From Geodermatophilus sp. TF02-6 (GTDB taxonomy: Bacteria > Actinomycetota > Actinomycetes > Mycobacteriales > Geodermatophilaceae): a stretch of 64,000 nucleotides of DNA. Location: NCBI RefSeq assembly GCF_003319115.1, contig NZ_QOHF01000009.1, forward strand, positions 62,001 through 126,000, given 5' to 3'. A model generated the notes under the pieces. That model ran no database searches, had not been told where the DNA came from, and was given only the letters and a program-made list of their open reading frames with translations. Every line of letters starts with the position of its first letter. Positions within the stretch are counted from its first letter, which is position 1. The position numbers were made by a program, and so were the translations under genes. Below, in pieces: positions 54,015 through 62,145 of the stretch.

Positions 54015-55501
54015 CCGCCACCGCGACCACGGCGCCGCAGCGCTACCTGGACTCGTTCCCCAGCCCCGTCCAGGAGTTCGCCGTCGAGGGCATCGACGTC
54101 CTCGATGTGCCGCTGCACAGCGCGGTGCTGCCGCCCTCGCCCGCGCACCCGGGCGGCAGCGGCCTCGGCTACGGCGCCACCCGCGAGGAGGCGCGCACCG
54201 GAGCGCTGGGCGAGATGGCCGAGATGGCCCTGTCGGTGCGCGCGCACCAGGGCGTGCGGCGCGAACAGGGCTCGTACGCGCAGATGGCCCGCCGGCACGG
54301 CGGCGACCGGGTGGCCGACCCGCGCACCCTGTGCCTGGAGGCCGGCAGCCCCTACGACGACGACCGGCCGCTGCAGTGGCTGCCCATGACCCGGCTCCGG
54401 GACGGCGAGCGCGTGCTGGTCCCCGCCGAGCTGGTCGCCTCCGCCCCGCAGGACCTGCCCGGCGACCCGCCGCCCGACGGCTGGCTGACCACGGTCATCA
54501 CCAACGGGCAGGGCGCGGGCTTCGACGCCGGGCGCGCCGTGGCGCACGCCCTGCTGGAGGTCCTGCAGCGCGACGGCAACGCCACGACGTTCCGCGCCAT
54601 GGACGCCGGTGTCGTCGTCGACCTCGCCGGCCTGCGCGACCCCGACGCGCTGGCGCTGCTCGACCGGATCGACGCCGCCGGCATCGACGTCGTGGTCAAG
54701 CTGGCCAGCACCGACCTCGGCGTCGTCGACGTCTACGCGGTCGGCTGCTCCCGCGACGGGTCGGAGCCGGTGCCGGTGATGGCGACCGCGTGCGGCGAGG
54801 CGGCGCACCCCGACCGGGACACCGCCGTCCGCAAGGCGCTGCACGAGTTCGCCTCGGCGCGCAGCCGCAAGGCCTTCATGCACGGCCCGTTCGACGTCGT
54901 GCTGCCCGCGACGCCCGCGGGCTACCTGGAGTCCTGGCGCGGCGGGCACCCCCCCGAGCGGCTGGTCGAGGAGGACCGCGCGCTGGAGGCGATGCTCGCC
55001 TGGACCCGGATGGGCACCGACGCCCTGGTCGGCCTGCTGCAGGACACCGTGCTGTCCCGGCGCTCGACGGTGCGCCTGGCCGACCTGCCGACCTGGTCCG
55101 GCTCCTCGGACGGGGCGGACCTGCACGCGACGGTGACCGGCGCGGTGCAGGCAGCCGGGTTCGACGTGCTGGTCGAGCTGCAGCCCTCGATCGGCGAGGC
55201 GGTGGCGGCCAAGGTGCTCGTCCCCGGGCTGGAGGTGGAGACGATGTCCTACGGGCGGATCGGTGAGCGCGGGGTGCGCCGGCTGGCGGAGCGCGGCGAC
55301 CCGCTGGTCGCCGTGGGCAGGCACCCCGGCGGCGAGGACCCCGGCGGCTGGGCGCGGGTGCACCTGACCGCCGACGCGCAAGCGCGCCTGGGCGGGCCGG
55401 CCTGGTTCGACCGCGCCGGCGCCGACCGGCGGGTGGGCGCGCTCTACGCCCTCTACCGCGAGCCCGGCCGGCACGTGGTCGCGGAGGCGCTGGCCCGATG
55501 A
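54011..55501 (+). CDS. YcaO-family ATP-dependent enzyme
   Basis: YcaO enzymes use ATP to activate an amide or carboxyl oxygen and form azolines, thioamides or amidines, classically in peptide natural products. The 496-residue protein carries all three nucleotide/magnesium signatures. GSGLGYGATREEARTGALGE followed by MAE is at 49-72, TNGQGAGFDAGRAVAHALLE followed by VLQRDG at 164-189, and CGEAAHPDRDTAVRKALHEF at 261-280. There is no C-terminal PxPxP tail, and no partner E1-like, TfuA or precursor-peptide gene is visible, so a ribosomal peptide substrate is unlikely. In this operon it probably acts on a small molecule. GTGA overlap upstream, ATGA overlap downstream. Confidence 0.9.
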   Translation: MTATATTAPQRYLDSFPSPVQEFAVEGIDVLDVPLHSAVLPPSPAHPGGSGLGYGATREEARTGALGEMAEMALSVRAHQGVRREQGSYAQMARRHGGDRVADPRTLCLEAGSPYDDDRPLQWLPMTRLRDGERVLVPAELVASAPQDLPGDPPPDGWLTTVITNGQGAGFDAGRAVAHALLEVLQRDGNATTFRAMDAGVVVDLAGLRDPDALALLDRIDAAGIDVVVKLASTDLGVVDVYAVGCSRDGSEPVPVMATACGEAAHPDRDTAVRKALHEFASARSRKAFMHGPFDVVLPATPAGYLESWRGGHPPERLVEEDRALEAMLAWTRMGTDALVGLLQDTVLSRRSTVRLADLPTWSGSSDGADLHATVTGAVQAAGFDVLVELQPSIGEAVAAKVLVPGLEVETMSYGRIGERGVRRLAERGDPLVAVGRHPGGEDPGGWARVHLTADAQARLGGPAWFDRAGADRRVGALYALYREPGRHVVAEALAR

Positions 55502-56334
55502 CCCACCTGCGCTACGCCTACAACACCAACGGGCTGACCTCCCACCGGCTCGACGACGCGCTGTCCCTGCTCGCCGACACCGGCTACGCGGGCGTGGCGC
55601 TCACCCTCGACGTGGTCCACCTCGACCCGTTCGCGCCCGACGCGTTCGCGCAGGCGGAGAAGGTCCGGGCGCGCTGCGACGAGCTGGGCCTGGGCGTCGT
55701 CGTCGAGACCGGCGCCCGGTTCCTGCTCGACCCGCGGGCCAAGCACGAGCCGACCCTGGTCACCGCCGACCCCGACGGCCGGGCGCGGCGGCTGGCCTAC
55801 CTGCGGCTGGCCTGCGAGCTGGCCGGGGTCCTCGACGCCGAGGCGGTGAGCTTCTGGGCCGGCGTCCCCCGGCCGGGGGTGGACCGCGACCGGGCCTGGG
55901 GCTGGCTGACCGACGGCGTCCGCGCGCTGGTCGACAGCCACGGCGACCGCTCGTACGCCCTCGCCGTCGAGCCCGAGCCGGGGATGCTGGTCGAGGACTG
56001 CGCCGGGTGGGCCCGGCTGGCCACGGAGGTCCCGGGCCTGACCCTGGCGCTGGACACCGGGCACTGCGTCGTCGCCGGCGAGCACGCCCCCGAGGAGGCG
56101 GTCGCGGCGTTCGCCCCGCACCTGGGCACGGTCGCCGTCGAGGGCATGCGCCGGGGCGTGCACGACCACCTGCCCCTCGACGAGGGGGACGTCGACCTGC
56201 CCGCGGTGCTCCGGGCGCTGCGGACGACGGGCTTCGAGCGGCTGGTCACCCTCGAGCTCTCCCGCGACGGGCACCGGGCGCACGAGATGGTGCCGCGCTC
56301 GATCGCGACCCTGAGGGAGGCCGAGGGAGCGTGA
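55498..56334 (+). CDS. TIM-barrel sugar phosphate isomerase/epimerase-like protein
   Basis: The 278-residue protein belongs to the xylose isomerase-like AP-endonuclease 2 superfamily. It starts MTHLRYAYNTNGLTSHRLDD. Metal ligands are likely in LAVEPEPGMLVEDC (Glu), LALDTGHCVV (Asp, His), VAVEGMRRGVHDHLPLDEGD, and LVTLELSRD (Glu). Members isomerise, epimerise or dehydrate keto-inositols and sugars (for example IolE/IolI), which would fit a product of the inositol synthase and the Gfo/Idh/MocA enzyme. The ATG overlaps the YcaO stop by four bases; its own stop overlaps the glycosyltransferase start. Confidence 0.83.
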   Translation: MTHLRYAYNTNGLTSHRLDDALSLLADTGYAGVALTLDVVHLDPFAPDAFAQAEKVRARCDELGLGVVVETGARFLLDPRAKHEPTLVTADPDGRARRLAYLRLACELAGVLDAEAVSFWAGVPRPGVDRDRAWGWLTDGVRALVDSHGDRSYALAVEPEPGMLVEDCAGWARLATEVPGLTLALDTGHCVVAGEHAPEEAVAAFAPHLGTVAVEGMRRGVHDHLPLDEGDVDLPAVLRALRTTGFERLVTLELSRDGHRAHEMVPRSIATLREAEGA

Positions 56335-57539
56335 GGATCTGCTTTGTCAGCCGGCGGTACTGGCCGGCGGTCAGCGGCATGAGCGTGTACGCGGAGAACC
56401 TGCTGCGCGAGCTGGTCGCCCTCGGCTGCGACGTGACGCTGGTCAGCCAGTACCGCGACGACGAGGCCGGCACGCGGGTGTACGGCGGCGGCCCGCCCCC
56501 GCCGTCCCGCGTGCCCGCCGGTGTGGAGGTGCACGCGCTGCCCAGCCGCGGCGAGACCGTCGTCCCCGCCGACTGGGAGGGCGACATCGCCGAGATCGTG
56601 CGCACCGTCGTCGACCTGCACGCCCAGCGGCCCTTCGACGTCCTGCACGCCCAGTACGGCTACCCGCCGGGCCTGGCCGTGCTGGCCGCCGCGCGGGAGA
56701 CCGGGCTGCCGACCGTGGTGAGCATCCAGGGCGGCGACGGGCACTGGGTGGGCACCTGCTGCACCACCCACGCGTCGGCGATGCGCACGGTGGTGGCCGC
56801 CTCGAGCGCGGTGCTCATCGGCAGCGCCAGCTTCCGCGACGAGGTGGTGGGCAACCTGCACTGCGACCCGGCCCGCTTCACGATCGTCCCCGGCGCCACC
56901 GACACCCGGCGGTTCACCCCCGCCGAGCGGCCGCTGGGCGCGCTGCGCGAGCCCCCGGTCCTGCTGTTCCACGGCCGGGTCGACCGGCGCAAGGGCGTGC
57001 TCGACCTGCTCGAGGCGCTGCCCGACGGCGTCCGCCTGGTCGTCTCCGGCATCGGCCCGGACCTGGACGAGGCGAAGGCCCGCGCCGACGAGCGGACGAC
57101 GTTCCTCGGCTACGTCCCGCCCGACGAGGCGCCTGCGGTGTACCGCTCGGCCGACGTGTTCGTCAGCCCGACCTACAGCGAGGGGTTCAGCAACACCCTG
57201 CTCGAGGCGATGGCCAGCGGGCTGCCGACGGTGAGCACCGACAGCGTCGGCGTCGTCGACTGCCTGCGGCACGAGGAGAACGGGCTGCTGCACGCCCCCG
57301 GCGACGTCGCGGGGCTGCGTGCCGCGCTCGAGCGGCTGCTCGCCGACGCCGACCTGCGGGCCCGGCTGGCGACGACGGCGCTCGAGGATGTGCGCCGGCT
57401 GTACTCCTGGCCGGTGCTGGCCCGCTCGATCGACGCGGTGTACCGGCAGGTCGCGGGCACCGCGCCGGACCTGGACTGGGCGATGCCGGCCGAGGTCGAC
57501 CTCTCCTGCCGGTTCCGCTCGGCCGCGCACCTGCTGTAG
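56331..57539 (+). CDS. GT4-family glycosyltransferase (MshA-like)
   Basis: The 402-residue GT-B enzyme has the N-terminal acceptor loop FVSRRYWPAVSGMSVYAENL, the donor-site motifs FHGRVDRRKGVLDLLEAL (213-230) and SGIGPDL, and the EX7E catalytic element YSEGFSNTLLEAMASGLP with Glu284 and Glu292. The wording fits family GT4, which includes MshA, the enzyme that adds GlcNAc to inositol phosphate in mycothiol synthesis. An MshA-like step would use the inositol phosphate made by the first gene and hand its product to the PIG-L enzyme that follows 11 bases downstream. Donor and acceptor are inferred, not seen. The GTG start overlaps the previous stop (GTGA). Confidence 0.88.
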   Translation: MRICFVSRRYWPAVSGMSVYAENLLRELVALGCDVTLVSQYRDDEAGTRVYGGGPPPPSRVPAGVEVHALPSRGETVVPADWEGDIAEIVRTVVDLHAQRPFDVLHAQYGYPPGLAVLAAARETGLPTVVSIQGGDGHWVGTCCTTHASAMRTVVAASSAVLIGSASFRDEVVGNLHCDPARFTIVPGATDTRRFTPAERPLGALREPPVLLFHGRVDRRKGVLDLLEALPDGVRLVVSGIGPDLDEAKARADERTTFLGYVPPDEAPAVYRSADVFVSPTYSEGFSNTLLEAMASGLPTVSTDSVGVVDCLRHEENGLLHAPGDVAGLRAALERLLADADLRARLATTALEDVRRLYSWPVLARSIDAVYRQVAGTAPDLDWAMPAEVDLSCRFRSAAHLL

Positions 57540-57550
57540 AGGGTGTCCCG

Positions 57551-58294
57551 ATGCGTGTCATCGCGGTCAGCCCGCACCTCGACGACGCCGCGTTCTCCGC
57601 CGGCGGCACCCTGGCGGCGCTGGCCGCGGCCGGCCACGAGGTCAGCGTGCTCACCTGCTTCACCGCGAGCGTGCCCGACCCGTCCGGCTTCGCGCTGGCC
57701 TGCCAGCTGGACAAGGGGCTGCCCGCCGACGTCGACTACCTGGCCCTGCGCCGCGCCGAGGACGCCGCGGCGATGGCCGTGCTCGGCGCGACGCCGGTGC
57801 ACCTGGGCCTGCCCGAGGCGCCGCACCGCGGCTACACCAGCGCCGCCGACCTGTTCGCCGGCGTCCACCCGGGCGACGACGTGTGGCGGGTGCTGGCCGG
57901 GCGGCTGGCCGGCGAGGACGCCGACCTGTGGCTGGCGCCGCAGGCGCTCGGCGGTCACGTCGACCACCTGCAGGTGCTGCGGGCGGTCGCCGTGCTCGAC
58001 CGGCCGGTGCTGTGGTGGCGCGACAGCCCCTACGTGCTGCGCGACCCGGCCGCGCTGCCCGGCCCCGACCTGCCCGGCGGGCTGGGTGAAGTGCGGCTGC
58101 CGCAGGACCTCGACCGGCGCGCGGAGGCCTGCGCCTGCTACGCCACGCAGCTCGGCTTCCAGTTCGGCGGGGTCGCGGCCATGCGCACGGTGCTGGCCGG
58201 CCTGCCCGAGGTGCTGCTGGGCGGGAACCGGGTGCGCGCCGTCCTCGACCGGACCACGGCCGCAGGGGGTGCCGCGGCGCCGGCGTCGTCCTAG
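57551..58294 (+). CDS. PIG-L/LmbE-family deacetylase (MshB-like)
   Basis: The 247-residue zinc-dependent deacetylase has the family motif SPHLDDAAFSAGG (7-19) with His9, Asp11 and Asp12, and the second ligand pair in GGHVDHLQV (His136 region). These enzymes remove N-acetyl groups from GlcNAc-inositol or related glycosides (MshB, PIG-L). The pairing with the GT4 enzyme mirrors the first two steps of mycothiol assembly. It starts 11 bases after the glycosyltransferase stop, breaking the run of overlapping genes. Eight residues at the end (AAAPASS region) are low in complexity. Confidence 0.9.
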   Translation: MRVIAVSPHLDDAAFSAGGTLAALAAAGHEVSVLTCFTASVPDPSGFALACQLDKGLPADVDYLALRRAEDAAAMAVLGATPVHLGLPEAPHRGYTSAADLFAGVHPGDDVWRVLAGRLAGEDADLWLAPQALGGHVDHLQVLRAVAVLDRPVLWWRDSPYVLRDPAALPGPDLPGGLGEVRLPQDLDRRAEACACYATQLGFQFGGVAAMRTVLAGLPEVLLGGNRVRAVLDRTTAAGGAAAPASS

Positions 58295-58297
58295 CCT
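58292..58297 (+). promoter_or_regulatory. Leaderless -10 box TAGCCT
   Basis: TAGCCT ends six bases before the GTG at 58304. It overlaps the stop codon of the deacetylase gene, so the small HTH gene can also be transcribed on its own. Confidence 0.55.
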
Positions 58298-58303
58298 CTC
58301 GGG

Positions 58304-58606
58304 GTGGCCGACGAGGACCTGCAGCGGCTGGTGCAGCGGCGTCTGCTGGAACTCGGCGTGAGCGCCGAGCAGGCGTCGCGCCGGGCGTCCTGGGCGGTCG
58401 CGCCGGAGACGATCGCCCGCATCGCGCACGGCCGGCACCCCCGGCTGGTCAGCGAGCGGCTGGCCCAGGCCCTCGCCCGGGCCCTCGACGTGCCGGAGAA
58501 CCGGGTGCGCCGGGCGGTCGGGCTGCCGCTGGTCGCGGACGACCGCGCCGACGTCCACACCCGCCCGCACCTGCGCATCGTCCGCGACGACGGCCGGCCC
58601 GCCTGA
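58304..58606 (+). CDS. Small helix-turn-helix (XRE-like) protein
   Basis: The 100-residue protein (MADEDLQRLVQRRLLELGVS ...) has a Cro/CI-type helix pattern in SWAVAPETIARIAHGRHPRL followed by VSERLAQALARALDV, then a basic tail (THTRPHLRIVRDDGRPA-like). It lies nine bases after the deacetylase gene in the same direction and has its own leaderless promoter, so it may be the local regulator. The inverted repeat at 48733-48756 is a possible target. DNA binding is inferred from the helix pattern only. Confidence 0.68.
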   Translation: MADEDLQRLVQRRLLELGVSAEQASRRASWAVAPETIARIAHGRHPRLVSERLAQALARALDVPENRVRRAVGLPLVADDRADVHTRPHLRIVRDDGRPA

Positions 58607-58667
58607 TCGCGACGGCCGCGTCCGAAAACCGCCGGTCCCCACCCGCCGCGGCTGTCATGCTCGCTGC

Positions 58668-60179
58668 ATGGACCGGCTGCTGGAGCCCGAGCGCTGCTAC
58701 CGCGCGGTCGCCAGCCGCGACGCCCGCTTCGACGGCTGGTTCGTCACCGCCGTGGCCACGACCGGCATCTACTGCCGCCCCTCCTGCCCGGCCCGCACGC
58801 CCCTGGCCCGCAACGTCACCTTCTTCTCCACCGCGGCCGCCGCGCAGGGCGCCGGGTATCGCGCCTGCCGCCGCTGCCGGCCCGACGCCGTCCCCGGCTC
58901 GCCCGAGTGGGACGTCCGCGCCGACGTCGTCGCCCGCGCCATGCGGCTCATCGCCGACGGCGAGGTGGAGCGCTCCGGCGTCCCCGGGCTGGCCGCCCGG
59001 CTCGGCTACTCCGAACGCCAGCTGCACCGGCTGCTGACCGCCGAGCTCGGCGTCGGCCCGCTGGCCCTGGCCCGCGCCCAGCGCGCCGAGACCGCGCGGC
59101 TGCTGATCGAGACCACCGACCTGTCGATGACCGACATCGCCTTCGCCGCCGGGTTCGCCAGCATCCGGCAGTTCAACGACACCGTGCGCGAGGTCTTCGC
59201 CCTCACCCCCACCGAGCTGCGCCGCCTGGTGCACGGCCTGCACGCAGGCGGCGTCCCGGGCTGGCTGACCCTGCGGCTGGCCGTCCGCGCTCCCTTCGCG
59301 GCGGACGAGGTGCTGCTCTTCCTCGGCGCGCACGCCGTCCCCGGCCTGGAGGAGTGGGACGGGACGACGTTCTCCCGCGTCCTCGACCTGCCGCACGGGC
59401 CCGGCGTCGTCCGGCTCTCCCCCGCTGCGGACGGCGGCGCCGCGGTCATCGCCCGGCTCAAGCTGACGGCGCTGCGCGACCTCGGCGTGGCGGTGGCCCG
59501 CTGCCGTCGGCTGCTCGACCTCGACGCCGACCCGGTCGCGGTCGACGACGTCCTCGGCGCCGACCCGGCGCTGGCCGGGCTGGTGGCCGGCGCGCCCGGC
59601 CGGCGGGTGCCCGCCTCCCCCGACGCCGACGAGCTCGCCGTCCGCGCCGTCATCGGCCAGCAGGTCTCCCTCGCCGGGGCCCGGACGCTCACCGCCCGCC
59701 TGGTGCGCGCCGCGGGCACGCCGCTGCCCGAGCCGGTCGGCACGCTGACCTGCGTCTTCCCGCGGCCGGCCGCCCTCGCCGAGGCCGACCTCACCGCCGT
59801 CGGGCTCACCGGCACCCGCCGGCGCACGGTGCACGCGCTCGCCGCCGCGCTCGCAGACGGCTCGGTGTCGCTCGACCCCGGCGCCGACCGCGAGGAGGCC
59901 GGCCGGGCGCTGCTCGCCGTCCCCGGGATCGGCCCGTGGACCGCCGCCCTCGTCGCGCTGCGCGGGCTGGCCGACCCCGACGTGTGGCTGCCCGGCGACC
60001 TCGCGCTGCGCCGGGCACTGGCCGCCCTGGGCAGCTCCGACGCCGACGCCGCCACCCGCTGGCGGCCCTGGCGGTCCTACGCCGTCCTGCACCTGTGGGC
60101 GCTGGCCGCGCCTCGTCTGTTCACCCGCCCACCCACCGCAACCACCTGCCGTCCCCCCTCTGACAGGAGCGCCTCATGA
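58668..60179 (+). CDS. alkA: Ada N-terminal domain / AraC / AlkA fusion (3-methyladenine glycosylase 2)
   Basis: The 503-residue protein joins three parts. The Ada methylphosphotriester-transfer domain has the zinc cysteines Cys36, Cys40, Cys67 and Cys70 (YCRPSCPARTP, CRRCRP). Next come AraC-type helix-turn-helix segments (VPGLAARLGYSERQLHRLLT, MTDIAFAAGFASIRQFNDTV) and an AlkA glycosylase (VRAVIGQQVSLAGARTLTAR, LLAVPGIGPWTAALVALRG with the HhH, and LPGDLALRRAL with the catalytic Asp). It should sense alkylated DNA by methylation of a cysteine, activate its own operon and remove alkylated bases. The ATG has CATGCT six bases upstream. Its last codons overlap the ogt start (ATGA), so the two form an adaptive-response operon. 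Confidence 0.93.
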   Translation: MDRLLEPERCYRAVASRDARFDGWFVTAVATTGIYCRPSCPARTPLARNVTFFSTAAAAQGAGYRACRRCRPDAVPGSPEWDVRADVVARAMRLIADGEVERSGVPGLAARLGYSERQLHRLLTAELGVGPLALARAQRAETARLLIETTDLSMTDIAFAAGFASIRQFNDTVREVFALTPTELRRLVHGLHAGGVPGWLTLRLAVRAPFAADEVLLFLGAHAVPGLEEWDGTTFSRVLDLPHGPGVVRLSPAADGGAAVIARLKLTALRDLGVAVARCRRLLDLDADPVAVDDVLGADPALAGLVAGAPGRRVPASPDADELAVRAVIGQQVSLAGARTLTARLVRAAGTPLPEPVGTLTCVFPRPAALAEADLTAVGLTGTRRRTVHALAAALADGSVSLDPGADREEAGRALLAVPGIGPWTAALVALRGLADPDVWLPGDLALRRALAALGSSDADAATRWRPWRSYAVLHLWALAAPRLFTRPPTATTCRPPSDRSAS

Positions 60180-60697
60180 CCCCGCCGCCCGCCCGCTCCG
60201 CCACCGTCGCCACCCCGCCCGGGCCGTTCACCGTGGTCACCGGCCCGGACGACGTCGTCCTCGCCAGCGGCTGGACCGCCGACGTCGCCGAGCTGGTGCC
60301 CGTCGTCCACCGGTCGCTTCGGCCCACCCGGGTGGAGCAGGTCGATCGCCTGCCCGTCCTCGACGCTGTCGAGGCCTTCCTCAGCGGTGACGTCGCGGCC
60401 GTCGACCGCGTGGCGGTGCGGCAGCGGTCCGGCCCGTTCCTCGAGGAGGCCTGGGAGGTGCTGCGCACCGTGCCGGCCGGCGCGCCGGACACCTACGCCG
60501 CCTTCGCGGCGCGCTGCGGCCGCCCGGCGGCGGTGCGGGCGGCGGCCAACGCCTGCGCGCGCAACGCCGCGGCGCTGTTCGTCCCCTGCCACCGGGTGCT
60601 CGGCTCCGACGGCGGCCTGGGCGGGTTCCGCTGGGGGACGCCGGTCAAGCGCTGGCTGCTCGACCACGAGGCGGCGCACGCGGCGGTCCCCGTCTGA
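60176..60697 (+). CDS. ogt: Methylated-DNA-protein-cysteine methyltransferase
   Basis: The 173-residue suicide enzyme moves methyl groups from O6-methylguanine to its own cysteine. The active-site motif VPCHRVLGSDG holds Cys138, preceded by the DNA-binding helix AVRAAANACARNAAALF and followed by GGFRWGTPVKRWLLDHE. The start overlaps the alkA-fusion stop by four bases, and AGGAGCGCC is upstream. Its partner repairs alkylated bases by glycosylase action, so both arms of alkylation repair are co-expressed. Confidence 0.94.
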   Translation: MTPPPARSATVATPPGPFTVVTGPDDVVLASGWTADVAELVPVVHRSLRPTRVEQVDRLPVLDAVEAFLSGDVAAVDRVAVRQRSGPFLEEAWEVLRTVPAGAPDTYAAFAARCGRPAAVRAAANACARNAAALFVPCHRVLGSDGGLGGFRWGTPVKRWLLDHEAAHAAVPV

Positions 60698-60705
60698 CCC
60701 GCCCA

Positions 60706-60766
60706 GGGCATGGGAAGCGATACGTGCGTCTTGCGGCCCTGAACGCAGGTATCGCTTCCCATGCCC
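60706..60766. terminator. Long hairpin after ogt
   Basis: GGGCATGGGAAGCGATAC (60706-60723) and its exact reverse complement (60749-60766) enclose a 25-base loop that can form an inner five-base stem (TGCGT/ACGCA). It lies nine bases past the ogt stop and would end the repair operon; the perfect 18-base arms are longer than a usual terminator needs. Confidence 0.75.
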
Positions 60767-60838
60767 CCGCGTCCGACACCGCGACCGCCCGCCCCGCCTC
60801 CGCCGAACTGTCGGGACCGTGCGGCAGGCTCGCCGGTC

Positions 60839-61927
60839 GTGGACGCCGCTTCGCTGCTCACCGGTCTGGCCGTCGGCGCGCTGCTGGCCACCGCGGTCAC
60901 CCTCGGCGTCGTCGCGCTGGTCTCCCGGCGCCGGCCGGCCGCCGACGCCCTGGAGCCGGTGCACGAGTCACTCGACCACCTGCACCGCCTGCTGGCCGGC
61001 ATGGAGCGGGACCGGGCCACCGCGCACGGCGAGCTGCGCGAGCAGATGGGCACCGTGGGCCAGGCGTCGTCCCTGCTCCGCCGGGAGACAGCCGCGCTGG
61101 TGACCGCGCTGCGGACCCCGCACGTGCGGGGCCGCTGGGGCGAGGTGCAGCTGCGCCGGGTGGTCGAGGTGGCCGGACTGCTCGAGCACTGCGACTTCGT
61201 CGAGCAGCCCAGCGCCACCAACGACGTCGGCGCCGGCGTCCGCCCCGACCTGGTGGTCACCCTCGCCGACGGCCGCCAGGTCGTCGTGGACGCGAAGGTG
61301 CCCTTCACCGGCTACATCGAGGCGGTGCAGGCCGAGGACGCCGCGGTGCGCACCGAGCGGGTCGCCGCGCACGCCCGGCAGCTGCGCACCCACGTCGACG
61401 CCCTCGCCGTGCGCCGCTACCCCACGGCGTTCCGCCCCGCGGCGCCGTTCACCGTGCTGTTCGTCCCCTCCGACGGGTTCCTCACCACGGCGCTGGAGGC
61501 CGAGCCGGGCCTGCTGGAGTACGGCTTCGCGCGCGACGTCGTGCTGGCCACGCCCAGCACGCTGCTGGCCCTGCTGCGCACCGTGGCCTACTCCTGGCGG
61601 CAGGAGCGGCTGGCCCGCGACGCCGACCAGGTGCTCGAGGCCGGCCGCCGGCTGCACGCCCGGCTGACCACGCTGTCCGGCCACCTCACCCGGCTGGGCT
61701 CGGCGCTGGCCTCGACGCTGACCCGCTACAACGAGACCGTCGGCTCCTACGAGGGCTCGGTGCTCGTCGCCGCCCGCCGCTTCGACGACCTCGGCGTGGC
61801 CGAGTCGCCGGTGCCGGCCCCACCGCCGGTGGAGGCCACCGTGCGCACCCTGCGCCCGGCCGAGCTCCCGGCGCTCGGCGACCAGCCGCCGGCCGCCGCC
61901 GAGGACCGCGACGGCACCACCGGTTGA
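60839..61927 (+). CDS. rmuC: DNA recombination protein RmuC homologue
   Basis: The 362-residue protein has an N-terminal membrane helix (LLTGLAVGALLATAVTLGVVALV), a coiled-coil-like segment, and the RmuC nuclease-fold domain. Marks are VRGRWGEVQLRRVVEVAGLL, RPDLVVTLADGRQVVVDAKV (Asp/Glu-x-Lys motif), FTVLFVPSDGFLTTALEAEP and FARDVVLATPSTLLALLRTV. RmuC limits inversions at short repeats and shapes recombination. The GTG at 60839 has CAGGCT eight bases upstream, close to a leaderless promoter; the frame is open further upstream into the hairpin, but that part is proline-rich and unlikely to be coding. Confidence 0.9.
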   Translation: MDAASLLTGLAVGALLATAVTLGVVALVSRRRPAADALEPVHESLDHLHRLLAGMERDRATAHGELREQMGTVGQASSLLRRETAALVTALRTPHVRGRWGEVQLRRVVEVAGLLEHCDFVEQPSATNDVGAGVRPDLVVTLADGRQVVVDAKVPFTGYIEAVQAEDAAVRTERVAAHARQLRTHVDALAVRRYPTAFRPAAPFTVLFVPSDGFLTTALEAEPGLLEYGFARDVVLATPSTLLALLRTVAYSWRQERLARDADQVLEAGRRLHARLTTLSGHLTRLGSALASTLTRYNETVGSYEGSVLVAARRFDDLGVAESPVPAPPPVEATVRTLRPAELPALGDQPPAAAEDRDGTTG

Positions 61928-62145
61928 CCGCCGGCGGTCGGCGCACCCCCGACGTCGCGTCCGCACCGCTGCGTCCCAGGGGCCTCGGCTCCCCCGCAGG
62001 GTGTGCGCACGACGTGCTCGTTTTGGCAGTTCTGCACAGCACGCGTCGGTGGCGTCCTCCCCCGCGGGCACAGGGTCCGTCGCTACCGTTGCCGTCGACA
62101 GGGGCCTCCCCGTGCGGCCCACGACGCGAGGACGGGAGGTGCGCC

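Noticed and set aside
48808-58606. Ebo (EboA-F) or standard mycothiol cluster
   Set aside because: No UbiA, dehydroquinate-synthase-like or TatD genes for ebo; no MshC or MshD and the presence of YcaO, methyltransferase and oxidoreductase do not fit mycothiol alone.
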